A stretch of DNA of 64,000 nt from Aquila chrysaetos chrysaetos (taxonomy: Eukaryota > Chordata > Aves > Accipitriformes > Accipitridae). Below, piece by piece: positions 49,466-60,201 of the stretch. Positions within the stretch are counted from its first letter, which is position 1. Each line of letters opens with the position of its first letter. The notes under the pieces are model-generated. The model saw nothing but the letters and a program-made list of their open reading frames with translations, ran no database searches and was not told the DNA's origin. Where the stretch lies: contig NC_044012.1 of assembly GCF_900496995.4 (NCBI RefSeq), positions 24,156,759-24,220,758 of the forward strand. The letters are read 5' to 3'. Made by a program: the position numbers and the translations under genes.

Positions 49466-50691
49466 CCCCGTCCTGCTGCCATGCCGCAGCCGCGCCTTGT
49501 CCTCCTGTCAGTCCCCAGCAGCTGGGGACCCCACATGGCCCCCTGGTCCCCCCCTCCTGGGACTGCGATGGAGAACTGGAGCTTTTCCCCCCTGGAAGCG
49601 GCTGGTTTTGGTGCCAAACTGCCTTCAGCCAGGCACAGGTGCAGCCTGAATGCCACCGCGGTGCCGGGACCCCCTGAGCCTGGAGGGGCTGAAGCTGCCT
49701 GGGCTGCGTGGTGCTGCCCCCCGCTTCTGCTGCCATCCACCCCACAGTAAAGGAGCACCATGCACAAACAGGGCAGGAGGGTTTCTGTAATGGCGGGGCA
49801 AGAGCCTGGGGTGACAATGGCACTGGCTCCTGGTGGGGCTGGACATGGCGTGGGGACAGGGACGATGGCCCTGGCTGTCAACAGGGCTGGGCATCCACTA
49901 GGGACAGGGACAGTAGCACCATCTCCTGCTGGGGACAGTGGCACCATCTGATGGGGTTGGAGCTTGTGGGGACAGGGACACCATGGGGCTGGGGACAGAC
50001 ACCCATGGGGCTGGGGATGGTGGCATTGGCTCCTGGTGGCAGCTGCCGCATGTTTCTGGGTGGAGGAAATATTCGCAGGGGAGAAAAACACCATTTACAC
50101 ATTTAATGAAGAAGCTGCATTTTGGGGCTGATACTATGGAAGTGGCTCCTGTGCCCCCCCCCCGGCCACCCCCAGACCCCTGGTTGGGGCGACCCCCCCA
50201 GACCTCTCAAGGGGTGCCCTAGCACCTTCCCCGAGATGCAGCCAGAGCCTGGCACCCCTGTGCCGGGGGGGGGGGGGGCTGGGGCTTCCCGGGGGGGGGG
50301 GGGGGGGGCGTGGGAGGAAGAGGGAGGCAGGGGGTGCTGGGAGCATTGGGGAGGACTGGGGACCCCCACAGGGCACTGGAAGGATGAGTGGGGAGCACTG
50401 GGAGGGGGAATGGGGAGCACCTGAGGGTACTGGGAGGGGGAATGGGGAGCATGGGGTGCCCTATGTAGCCCCATGCAGGACCCCGCCACTCGGGACCCCC
50501 CCTGCCGGGGCTGGGCTCTGCGGATCTGATCGGGCCCTGGGCAGAGGAGCCGCCGCCCCCCGGGAGCCGTGGGTTGTGCGTCCGGGGGTTTGCCCGGGGG
50601 ACACACGGACACCAGTGTGCACAAGCGCAGTCCCCGGTCCCCCCGGTCATCGTCGTCGTCGTCCGTCCCCCCCCCCCAGTGCCTCGTGGTG
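49466..50691. other. FCER1G 3' UTR and 3' UTR of the FCRL gene
   Basis: The plus-strand FCER1G transcript ends near 49770. The minus-strand FCRL transcript probably ends at an ATTAAA (plus TTTAAT, 50102-50107). Between them lies a GGGGACAGGGACA-type tandem patch (about 49810-50040). No coding signal. Confidence 0.5.
50265..50312. repeat. Two long poly-G tracts in FCRL 3' UTR
   Basis: Two G homopolymers of about 14 and 19 bases, separated by CTGGGGCTTCCC, lie on plus (poly-C in the FCRL transcript). They are G-quadruplex candidates and also a likely place for sequence length error. Confidence 0.8.
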
Positions 50692-53600
50692 TCACGGTAT
50701 GTTCTCGTAGGTGTCGCTCGGGAGCCGCAGCCGCGCGTGGGCACCCGGCAGCACAGCGTAGGTAACGGGCGGCTCCCGCGGGGGTGCGAAGCGGGGGGAG
50801 CCCCGGGGGGAGCGAGACGGGGAGGTGCCTGGAAGAGAAACCGGTTCGGGGACCCGGGCTGGGGGCGGTGACACGCGTGGGCGGCGCGTCCCCCACCCGC
50901 CGTACTCACCCCCGTCCCGCTCGGTGACCACGACACGGGTGTACAGCACCTCCCCATCCTCCGGCTCCCCGGGGTGGGCTGTGGGCTCTGGCTGGCGACC
51001 CTCGGGCTCCTGAGGGACCATGGTGTCCCTGCGGGGACAATGGGGTGCCTGGGGTGGGGGCAGACCGGGACGGGACGGGGGGTAACCTGCTGTCCCAGCC
51101 CCGGGGAAAGGGGCTTCATGGCTGGACCCCCCCCCCCCCCCCCCGCTCACCTGCTCCAGCTCTTCCCAGCAGCTGCAAGGCAAGGGGGTGTGTGAGCAGC
51201 CCTGGGGTCCCGGGAGTCACAGCAGCGAGGGACCCCTGGGACCCCTGAGACTCCCCGGGACCCCAAACGAAGGACCCCAGGGCTTGGCCGTGCATGCCCA
51301 GGAGGGAGGGAGGACCCCAGGACCCCGAGCTGGTGGTACCAGGGACTTTGATGAGTTTCACCTGGGGGTACCAGACCCCCAGATGAGACAGGGAGATGTG
51401 GGCTGCAAGCAGGAAGACCACCCAAGGCACCCCAAGACCCCCTGGACCCCAAGCCAAGGACCATGGGGCTCAGCCCTGCATGCCCAGGAAGGAGACAACA
51501 GCCCCCAAGACCCTCCAGGACCCCAACCTGGCGGTACCAGGGACTCAGCCCCGCATACCCAGTTGAGATGGGGGTACATGAGCTGCAAGCAGGGAGGGCC
51601 CCCAAGACCTGCCCAGGACCCCAAGCCAAGGGCGCTGGGGGCTCAGCCCTAGCCAAGATGAGGGATGCAGGGTGCAGCCCCATTGCCCACCCCCTAGCCA
51701 GTGTAGGGGGCTTTTACCCCACCTGGGCCCACAGACCCGGTCCCCAGGCCCCCAGTGTGGGTGACCCACCTGCACGGCACCGGCGCCGGAGGTACCAGCC
51801 CATGGCAGCAGTGAGCAGGAGCAGGAGGGACACGCTGAGCCCCACGGCCATGGCTGGGGTTAGAGCAAGGACAAGCCCAGGTCAGCCCTGACCCTGGGGA
51901 GCTGGACACCCATGGGGGGCCGGGGGGGGAGCAGATGAGTGTAGCCCCCACCTGTGCCCTGCTGCCGCCCTCCCTGTCTCGGCTGCGTCACCGAGAGGGC
52001 CAGCGCCAGGCTGCGTGCCCGGAAGATGCGGTGGGTGCCGAGGCGGTTGGTGGCCAGGCACTGGTAGGTCCCAGCGTGTGCTGGCCCCACAGTCCCCAGG
52101 GACAGGACGGGCCCCGAGTCCAGCTCCTGCCCGTCCCGCAGCCAGGTGAAGGTCACCGGCGCGGTGCCCACCCGCACGGAACAGCTCAGGTTGAGATTCT
52201 CGCCCGCCGGCACCACCGGCTCCATCCTCGCCATCGTGATGGTGGCACCAGCCACCGGCACTGCCAGGCAGAAAGACGGTGCTGGGGTCAGACCAGTGGC
52301 GGGATGAGGTGACACCGTGGGTGGGGGGCACCCGAAGCCAGAGGGTCCTGCTCACCCAGGACAGTGACCCACAGCGGTGGGCTGTCGGCCACCGTGCCAC
52401 CGTTGGTGGCCGTGCAGTGGTAGCGGCCGCTGTCCTGGTGCCGCACAGTGCGGAGTGTGTAGTAGGGGCCCGTGGCCAGTGGCACAGCTGAGCCCTGCCG
52501 GTGCCAGGAGAAGGAGAGGGGCCCCGTCCCCTCGGCCACCGAGCAGCTCAGCACCAGGCGGTCTCCCTCCACCACCTGCCCCCCGGGGGGCTGTGCCACC
52601 AGGGACACCCCCGAGACAGGGACCCCTGCGGGGAGGAGATGGGCAGGGATGGGGGACCTAGGGAAGGGGGGGGGGGGACTTGGAGAGGGATGGAGGGGAC
52701 CCCAGGGAGAGATGGAGGGACCCAGGCAGGGAAGGGGGACCAGAGGAGGGATGGAGGGACCTGGGCAACACGGAGGGACAACAGGGAAGGATTGGGCAAC
52801 CCCAGGGAGGTATGGAGGGACCTGGGAGGGATGGGGGGACCCCAGGGAGAAATGAGGGGGACCCAGGCAGGGATGGGGGGACTTGGAAATGAATGGAAGG
52901 ACCCTGGGGGGGATGTGGGGACCTGGGGAGGGACCTGGGAAGGAATGGGGGGACCTAAGGAGGCATGAAGGGATCCTAGGGAGGGACCTGGGGAGGGATG
53001 TGGGGATCCCCCCCATGTGGGAATGTGGGGAGGGATGGGGGGAGGCAGGCAGGGGTGGGAGGACCTGGGGATGTGGGGACCCGGAGATGGCTGCAGGACC
53101 CCGGTACGCCCCCATCCCTCCTGCACACTCACTGCGCACCGTGACGGTGACCGGGGTGCTGCGTTTCCGCACGCTGGCCGTCTCTGTCCGCACTTCGCAG
53201 GAGTAGTTCCCCGAGTGGGACAGCCCCACGGCCGGCAGCTGGAGCTGGGGGGAGCCCTGGGGCCCCCCCACCACCATGTCATCCTGGTAGAATAGGTGCT
53301 GGAGGCGGGTGAGGGGCCGCAGGGGGCTGAGGTGGCTGAGGCAGCCCAGGGACACGGGGGTTCCCTCGCGGGGCTCGGCCGGGCCCTCCAGGCGCAGCAC
53401 CGGCACCGTGAAGAGCTCTGGGAGGGAGCCGGGGGGGAGCGGTGACCCCGAGCCCACTGGGGAAGGGGGGCTGCACCCCGCCAGGTGGGTGTCGGGGAGG
53501 GGGTGCTCACCTTGCACTGCCACCATCACCAGTGCCGATTCCTGCCACTGTGGGAAGACGTGGCCCACGGTGGCCTGGCAGTGGTAGCGCCCGCTGTGGT

Positions 53601-55296
53601 GCAGCTGCAGGGAGGGCAGGAGCAGCTCGGTCCCCCGGGGGGGCCCCCCCAGCGCCTCCCTCTCATGGAAGAACCGCACCTGGGCGATATGCATGTCCTT
53701 CCAGCCCCGGCAGCGCAGCGGCAGCGTGTCCCCCTCCAGCAGCACCCGCGCCGGCACCTGCAGCGCCAGCCAGTCTGCAAGAGAGGGCGGGGGCGGCTGG
53801 TGCACAGGGATTCAGCCGGTGGGCTCCCATTGCATGGGGATGCACCGGTGTGCACAAGGATGCACTGGTGTGCGTGGGGATGCACCCAGTGACGCGCAGG
53901 AGATGCAGCCAGTGTGTACAGGATGGGGTCCTGTCACACAAGGGGCGAGAGGCTGAGAAAGAGAGCCCACCCAGAGCCCTTGTGGCACCCACAGGTGCCA
54001 GGGCAAGGGCACCCATGCCACCCCTCACCATTTGAGAAGCCCAAGGTGATGGAGGGGCTGAGCCCAGCACCAGGGCTGCGGCACTGCAGTCTGTAGCTCC
54101 CGGGTAGGTCTCTGGTGATGTGGATGTGGTTGGATCTTGCCTGCTGCCAGAACTGCTCATTGACATACCAGTCGGTGGGGCCGGGTGCGCTGGAGCCCTG
54201 GCAGGTCAGTGTCACCTTGTCTGGCAGGAACACTGGTGTCCAGGGGGGGTCCAGCGTGAGCTGGCTGGGCTGGGCACCTGCGAGGTGACAGGGGACACCA
54301 GTCTGCTGGGGCCACCGACGGTGTCTGGGGACAGCAGGGTTGGGGACCAGCAACAAGGACTCACCAGTGAGGCCGAGGGCTTGGGCTGGAAGGAAGGGGA
54401 GAGGTGCTGGGTGGGGGCTGCTGCCACGGGGACACCAGCACCCAGGGGAAGGGGTGCAGGGGCTGTCCCCAAGCTGCCCCTGTGGGGACACCGGCACCCG
54501 TGGGAAAGGGTGTGGGGATGGTTCCCAGGACAGCTGGGAGAGCCCAGGGGACACGGCTGCGTCAGAGCCGCCCACGCACTGTGTCTGGGCAGCACAGCCA
54601 CCCCGGGCTGGCGCAGAGCATGGGGACACTTCCGCCAGCCCCACAGCACCCGTCCTCATGGCCCCATCCCTATGGCCCCGTCCCCATGGTCCCACCCCTG
54701 TGGCACATGGCCCCATCTGCACGGTGCTTGTCCCCATGTCCCCATCATTACAGCTCTGCCCCCACAGCCCCATCCCCATGTGCCCACCACCACAGCCACC
54801 ACAGCCACCCCAGCCCCATGACACCAGTCCCCACATCCCTATCACTGTGGTGCCTGTCCCCACAGCCCCATTCCCCATGTCCCCATCCCCACATCCCCAT
54901 CCCCACAAGCCCCGCCCCCGTGTCCCCATCCCCACAGCCGTCCCAGCCCTGTGACACCAGTCCCCATATTCCTATCCCTGTGATGCCTGTCCCCTCAACC
55001 CTGTCCCCACAGCCCCGTCCCCACAGCTGCCCCAGCCCCATGGCCCCAGGCATGCTGGGGGGTACAACCCCGTGTGCTGGCTCTGCTGGCGTTTGGGACC
55101 TCAGGGGACCCCACAGCCACCCGGCACTCCCTCCCCATGGGCCGGCCAGTGCCACTGGGCTCTGCTTCAACTCACTGCTCCCCAAAGTGTGGGAGGGGTC
55201 TAGGCGCCCATCCCTGTGGCATCAGGCCCCCTGCCCAGCCCCGAGGCCCATGCCCGGGCACTCACCCCAGAGGAGCAGTGCCACGCTCCTGGCCAT
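50692..55296 (-). CDS. Fc receptor-like protein: five Ig domains, TM, ITIM tail; 596 aa
   Basis: Minus-strand coding exons: 55266-55296, 54365-54385, 54029-54277, 53511-53774, 53133-53417, 52356-52625, 51952-52260, 51770-51853, 51151-51172, 50910-51028 and 50692-50828; 597 codons with stop, every junction in phase. The 21-base second signal-peptide exon is diagnostic of the FcR/FCRL family, and the Ig exons are all phase 1. Ig domains occupy about residues 18-476; D2 has the FcR-like DWLALQVPARVLLEGDTLPL and HHSGRYHC. The membrane segment MAVGLSVSLLLLLTAAMGW has no charged residue. The tail has VLYTRV (Tyr near 541) and VTYAVL (near 575), both ITIM-like, and DTYENI (near 592). It is likely an inhibitory leukocyte receptor. 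Which FCRL it corresponds to cannot be told; an in-frame ATG 45 bases upstream is an alternative start. Confidence 0.9.
51255..51665. repeat. Three tandem copies of a ~180-base unit in FCRL intron
   Basis: ACCCCAAGCCAAGG followed by GGGGCTCAGCCCTGCATGCC recurs at about 51260, 51446 and 51618 with parallel flanking text (GAGCTGGTGGTACCAGGGACT versus CCTGGCGGTACCAGGGACT). It lies between the transmembrane and first cytoplasmic exons. The copies are diverged. Confidence 0.8.
52640..53095. repeat. Purine-rich minisatellite in FCRL intron between D3 and D4
   Basis: About 15 units of roughly 25-30 bases, GGGATGGAGGGACCTGGG and variants, almost free of pyrimidines on plus. Confidence 0.85.
54650..55045. 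repeat. CCCCATCCCCACAG array in the first FCRL intron, with higher-order copies
   Basis: Short units (CCCCATCCCCATGG, CCCCACAGCCCC) are arranged so that a longer segment starting GACACCAGTCCCCA and running to CCTGTCCCC recurs at about 54820 and 54950, giving a second-level repeat of about 130 bases. Confidence 0.7.
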
Positions 55297-55946
55297 CCCG
55301 GCACTCTGCCGTGCGCTGGTGGGGCCACCTGCCCTTTGCATAGCAGCTATTTGGGGAAAGGGGAAGGAAGTGACTTCCGCATCCCCCAGGGCTTTGCCCT
55401 GGCCCTGGGGGACACGTGCCTGGTAGCACTTGTCAGGGACGTGTCGGGCACCTGCGAGGGACGGGCTTGGGTCTGGAGGAGCTGCTGCCGGCCCCTTTGC
55501 TAGGGGGGATCACTTCAGGCACGAGGACCCTCCAAGGACATGGGGCATGAGTGGCCCCGTGGGTGTCCTGCACTCGTGAGACCCAAGGGGCTGGGACCCC
55601 GAGTGCTGGGACCTCGACAGCTTGGACCCCGAGGGGCTGGAGCCCAGGGAGAGACCCCAACATCTGGGACCCCGAGGGCTGGGACCCCGAGAGCTGGGAC
55701 CCCAGGGACCAGGACCCCCTGGGCCGGGACGGCGTAGGCTGGCTGTCACGGCCGCCCGGTCCGTGGAGGGGGGGTCACGGCGCCCCGGTTCGGGCGGGCC
55801 CCGCCCCGCCCCGTGCACTGCGGCGCCGCCTGGCGGGCGCACAGCGGAACTGCGCCGCGAGGGGCGGGGCTCGGGTGGAGGGCGTGGCCTCCGTGAGGGC
55901 GGGGCTCGGCGGTTCCGCCCCCCGGCGGAGGCGGAGCGGCGCGAAG
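55297..55946. other. FCRL and PEX19 5' flanks with GGGACCCCGAG minisatellite
   Basis: Upstream of the FCRL start, ATAGCAGC then GGGGAAAGGGGAAGGAAGTGACTTCC (split here as GGGGAAAGG and GGAAGTGACTTCC, about 55350-55378) contains PU.1/ETS-like cores fitting a leukocyte gene. From about 55585 to 55735 units of CTGGGACCCCGAGGG (18-25 bases) are tandem. The last 200 bases are the CpG-rich PEX19 promoter. Confidence 0.55.
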
Positions 55947-58187
55947 ATGGCGGCGGAGCCGGGCCTGGGGCCTGACCCGGAGCTGGAGGAGCTGCTCGAC
56001 AGTGAGCGGGGCCGGCGGGCGGCGAGCGGGGGGGGCCGGGGGTTACGGGGTGCGGGGGGGACGGGAGGTTATTGGGGTGCAATGAGCGCAGGTGGTTATT
56101 GGGGGTGCAGTGGGACTGGGGGTTATTGGGATGCAGTGGTACTGGGGGGTTATTGGGGTGCAGTTATTGGGGCACAGCGGGGTGGGGGGGGGTGGGGGCA
56201 GGGCCCCTGGGGCTGGGCAGGCGTTGCGGTCCATGGGGTGCAGCGAGGCAGCGGGAGCTGGCCTGTGCCACGGGATGGGGGTCATTATGGGGTGCAGGGA
56301 GTTACTTTGGGGACGGGGGGGTGACCCTGGGCCAGGGGTGCCCGGGGGTCCCCCCTCAGCCCGCCCCTTCCCTAGGTGCCCTGGATGACTTCGAGAAGGC
56401 CAGGCCCGCCGCCCCCCCTCCGCCCCCACCGCCCCCCCCCTGGGGCCCAGCCCTCGCCCAGCGCCGCCGCCAAGGTGCGACGCTGCCAGGATGCGGCCGC
56501 CGCCCTCGCCCCGGCCCTCGGGGTGGGGAGACACCGTCCCCGTGATGGGGGGGGGGGGGCCTGACCGTGCCCCTCTCCCCAGGCCTCCCTCTTCGCCTCG
56601 CAGGAGAGGTTCTTCCAGGAGCTGTTTGAGGGGGAGCTGGCCTCACAGGCAGCGGCCGAGTTCGAGCAGGCCATGCAGGAGCTGGCCCGGGAGGAGCCGC
56701 ACTTGGTGGAGCAGTTCCAGAAGCTGTCAGAAGCGGCGGGAAGAGTGGGTGAGTGGGGCCAGCACGTGGGCGCCGCTGCCAGTGCGTTTAAATGACAGGA
56801 CAAAGGAGCGTGTCAAAGGGCGGCCACCCTTCCTGGCTGCTGGCTCGGTTGTGCCAGAGTTGGCGTGTTGCAGCCCGGTGAGCCCTTGCTGTGCCGGGAG
56901 CGCACTGGCGCCCAGATCTCGCCAACAGCTGGGAGACCGAGGTCATGGCAGAGTGAGCAGTATGTGCTGGCCCGGGGTGGGACAGGGCTTTGGGGGCATT
57001 GGCGGCCGTGGGTTCCCCACCATGCCAGGAGGTCTCGGTTTGGCTCGGGGCTGGTTGGCACCTCTCCGGCGTTGCAGTGCCGGGCGTCCTCCCGCGTGCC
57101 GGGAGCTCCCTTAGGCTCCTTGCTGCCAGCCAGCGCCGTGGTGGAGCGGGATGGGGGGAAGGCTTGAGGGCTTTTGGGTGATAGCCTGGTCCCTCAGCCC
57201 CCTGGGACCCCCATTTGGGAGCGGGATCCCCAAGACAAGACCCCGACCCTTGCTGAGCAGGGTGCCCCAGGGTGCCCGGCATCTCCCTGTCCCCCGACTG
57301 GTGTCTCCTGGTCCCCGCAGGCAGCGACACGGCGTCGCAGCAGGAGTTCACCTCCTGCCTGAAGGAGACGCTGAGCGGCCTGGCCAAGAACGCCACTGAC
57401 CTGCAGGTATGGACGCCCCCCTGCTGAACAATCGGGGTCCCCCCCGGGATGCCCCCCATCCCACGGGGGGGTGCTGACGGTGTCCTTGCAGAGCTCCTCG
57501 GCCTCGGAGGAGGAGCTGGCGAAGGCACTGGAGGGGCTGGGGCTGGAGGAGGGCGATGGCGAGGGCAGCGTCCTGCCCGTCATGCGGAGCATCATGCAGA
57601 GCCTGCTCTCCAAGGACGTGCTCTACCCTTCACTGAAGGAGATCACTGAGAAGGTGGGGGGTCCGGCGGCACCAGGACGGGACGTGGGACAGGTGCGGTG
57701 GTCCTGGTGTGACCCCCCGCTCTCCCCCCGCAGTACCCCGAGTGGCTGCAGCGGCACGGTGAGGCGCTGCCGGCCGAGCAGTACGAGCGGTATCGGGCGC
57801 AGCACGGCGTGATGGGCCGCATCTGCCAGCAGCTGGAGGATGAGCGGCCAGGCGAGGGCGAGGAGGAGCGGCGAGCGCGCTTTGAGACCCTCCTTGACCT
57901 CATGCAGCAGGTTAGCTGGGGGGGAGACGGACCTCCCCTGGCCCCCAGTGCCATCCTGATGCCCCCCGTGTCTCCCCCGCAGCTTCAGGACCTGGGGCAC
58001 CCACCCAAGGAATTGGCCGGGGAGTCGGTGAGTGTCACCGGGGACCCCCTGGGGGGGCGGGGGCCCTGTCCGGACCCCCCTGATGCCTGGGTCCCTCGGC
58101 TCACCTTCCCCCCCAACCCCGCAGCCCCCCGGCCTCAACCTGGACCTGCCGGGGGCGACGGGTGGTGAGCAATGCCGCCTCATGTAG
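55947..58187 (+). CDS. PEX19: PEX19 peroxisomal membrane-protein chaperone, about 283 aa, eight exons
   Basis: Farnesylated cytosolic receptor that binds newly made peroxisomal membrane proteins and docks on PEX3. Exons: 55947-56001, 56376-56474, 56583-56748, 57321-57406, 57492-57653, 57734-57910, 57983-58027 and 58125-58187. Clear blocks: PELEELLDSALDDFEKA, SLFASQERFFQELFEGELAS, SQQEFTSCLKETLSGLAKN, VLYPSLKEITEKYPEWLQ, LQDLGHPPKELAGE and the C-terminal CaaX box CRLM (human CLIM). Exons sum to 853 bases, one more than a multiple of three: exon 2 contains runs of seven, five and nine Cs, and the frame upstream (KARPAAPPP) does not meet the frame that gives SAAAK-ASLFASQ. A one-base length error in a C-run is the likeliest cause. 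AATAAA is at 58473-58478. Confidence 0.95.
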
Positions 58188-58564
58188 CGCCGGCGGCGGG
58201 AGGGGGGTGCCCGCAGCCCCCCCCCCGGTGCTGTGCTGCCAAGGATGGCCCCTGCCTCGTTACCGACTAATTAAGGCCCTGACAAGGATGAGGACGAGGA
58301 GGCCGAGCGGAGCCGGAGCCGCAGCCACTGAGGAGCGGGGCTGGACACAGCAGCACCGGCTCTGCCGTCCCGCACCGTGGGGGTGCCGGGGGTGGCTGGG
58401 GGGGGCCCGGTGTGGGGTGGGGGGTATAGGGACCCCCGGCCCTGGGGACACGTGTGTCCCCCCGATGTCCGCAATAAAGATGTTGGCAACTACACTGGCT
58501 CCTGCCTGGGGAAACTGAGGCAGAGGCAGCCAGCGGCACCCTGCTGAAATGAGGGGGACGTGGG

Positions 58565-58920
58565 TTGACCCTACAGTGATGGGGGGGCACCCCGGGGGAC
58601 CCTGAGTAACACACAGGGGAGGGGAGGCCTGAGACCCTACAATAACATGGGGGGAGACACAAGGAGACCCTACAGTAACATGGGAGGGTGTTATGGGGTG
58701 ACCCTACAGTAGTAACATGGCGGGGGGACATGGGGTGACCCTACAGTAACATGGTGGGGGGGGATATGGGGTGACCCTACAATAACATTGGGGGGGCACG
58801 GGGTGACCCTACAATAACACGGGGGGTGGGGGACGACCCCACAATAACGTTAGAGGGGCACAAGGAGACCCTACAATAACACTAACGGGGGACGGAGTGA
58901 CCCTACAATAACACGGGGGT
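58565..58920. repeat. Minisatellite after PEX19 (GGGTGACCCTACAATAACA unit)
   Basis: About ten units of 30-42 bases: a conserved GACCCTACARTAACA core followed by a variable G-rich spacer (CATGGGGGG...). It fills the interval between the PEX19 3' end and the next CpG island. Confidence 0.9.
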
Positions 58921-58924
58921 AGGG

Positions 58925-59135
58925 GTCGCCGCTGCCATGGCGACGGCAGGGAGGGGCGGCGCTGTCGCGCGGTGTCGCGCAGCGGCCGTTGCCGTAAAGC
59001 GGCGCCTGGGCGCCGTAAAGCGTCCCGCGGAGGCGGTGCGCTAAGATGGCGGCGGCTGGGCCCGGAGCCGGTGGCGGAGGAGCAGCCGGCGGCCGCGGGG
59101 CCCGCGCCTGAGCGACGGCCGGGAGCTGCCGGGAG
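58925..59135 (+). promoter_or_regulatory. CpG promoter and first exon, probably DCAF8
   Basis: GCTGCCATGGCGAC (about 58931-58944) is a good RFX X-box match; TAAGATGGCGGCGG (about 59042) is a YY1-type motif. The ATG in it opens only a 21-codon frame, MAAAGPGAG..., ended by TGA, so this looks like a 5' UTR exon with an upstream ORF. A donor could be GTCGGT or GTGCGG near 59139-59143. In human DCAF8 follows PEX19 on the same strand. Assignment is by synteny only. Confidence 0.45.
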
Positions 59136-59384
59136 TCGGGTCGGTGCGGGGCCTCCCCTTCCTCCCCCTCCCCGCCCTGGCCGGCGGTTCTAGCCCCGGC
59201 CCCGGCGGCCCTCCCCTCCCCCACCCGCCGGGCGGCGGGGCCGGGGGCGGGGCCCGCTCGGGGCCGGGCCGGGAGGACTCCTCCGGAGGGGGCCCAGCCC
59301 GGAGGGTCCGGCCGCCCTCGCGGTGTACCAGGCCTTCGGGGGCGGCTGGGGGGGGCCGAGGTACCCCCCTGCGGTCATCGGGCA

Positions 59385-59990
59385 CTGGGGATCCCTGCTG
59401 CCCCGGGGGGTCTCTGCGCCTTTGGGGGGGCGCTGGGAGGGTCCCTGTTGCTCCTAGAGGGTCCCTGCTGCCCCTAGGAGGTCGTTGTGCCTTTGGGGGG
59501 AGTCCTTGCTGCCCTCCTGAGGACGTTGTACTTTGGGGAGGGTGTTGGGGTGGGCTCTCTTGCCTCCAGGGCTGGTTCCTGTTGCCTCGAAGGGCTCATC
59601 AGCCCTTGGGAAGGGTTGGGGGTCCCTTCTGCCCCCAAGGTCGGTCCCTGTTGCCCCCGGGGTGTCACCGTCCCTTTCAGGGAGTACTGGGGGGTCCCTT
59701 CTGTCTTCAGGGCTGGTCCCTGTCACCTCCGTGGTGTCATCATCTCTTTGGGGGGATGTTGAGTGTACCCCTGGTGTCCCCAGGACCAAGCCCTGCTGCC
59801 CCCAGGGTGTTGTCCTGCCTTGGCGTGTTGCTGAGGGTTGCCGCCTGCCCCCAGGGCTCCTTCCCTAGTGCCTCTGTGGTGTCACAGTGCCTTGAGGAGG
59901 CACTGGGAGTCCTTTTCAGCCCCAGAGCTGGTCCCACTACCTCAGTCCTGGGGCGGAACTCATCTGAGGGTCCCTCCTGCCCTCACAGGT
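59385..59990. repeat. Minisatellite (70-90 base unit) in probable DCAF8 intron 1
   Basis: Units contain GGGTCCCTTCTG, then GCTGGTCCCTGTTGCC, then GGTGTCATC and TTTGGGGGG. The two clearest neighbours start near 59629 and 59693. The array holds a long plus-strand open frame across the whole region, which is an artefact of repetition. Confidence 0.75.
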
Positions 59991-60139
59991 CCAAACCTCA
60001 TTGTTCTTGGGCCTTCCTCACCCCCTCCCTTCCAGGACAGTGCCCGTTGTCCCCAGGGGGGTCCCCAGGGAGCAGGGGTCCCCGGGGCAGGTGCGGCTGG
60101 GCCCTGTGCTGCCGGGCTTTAACCTGTCGTTTCCGTCAG

Positions 60140-60201
60140 CTGCCAGCGAACTTCCGGCCTCAGCACTTGCTGCCCGCAGCACCGCTGCCGCTGCTGCGCA
60201 G
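60140..60201 (+). other. Candidate 62-base non-coding exon (DCAF8 5' UTR?)
   Basis: A pyrimidine-rich acceptor (TTTCCGTCAG, ending 60139) and a consensus donor (GCGCAG/GTGAGT at 60202) bracket a 62-base segment with no ATG. It looks like an internal 5' UTR exon downstream of the 59.0-kb promoter. Splice-site quality is the only evidence. Confidence 0.4.

Noticed and set aside
52501-52968. Gly/Arg/Asp-rich open frame in the FCRL region
   Set aside because: Translation of the purine-rich minisatellite; lies in an intron antisense to FCRL.
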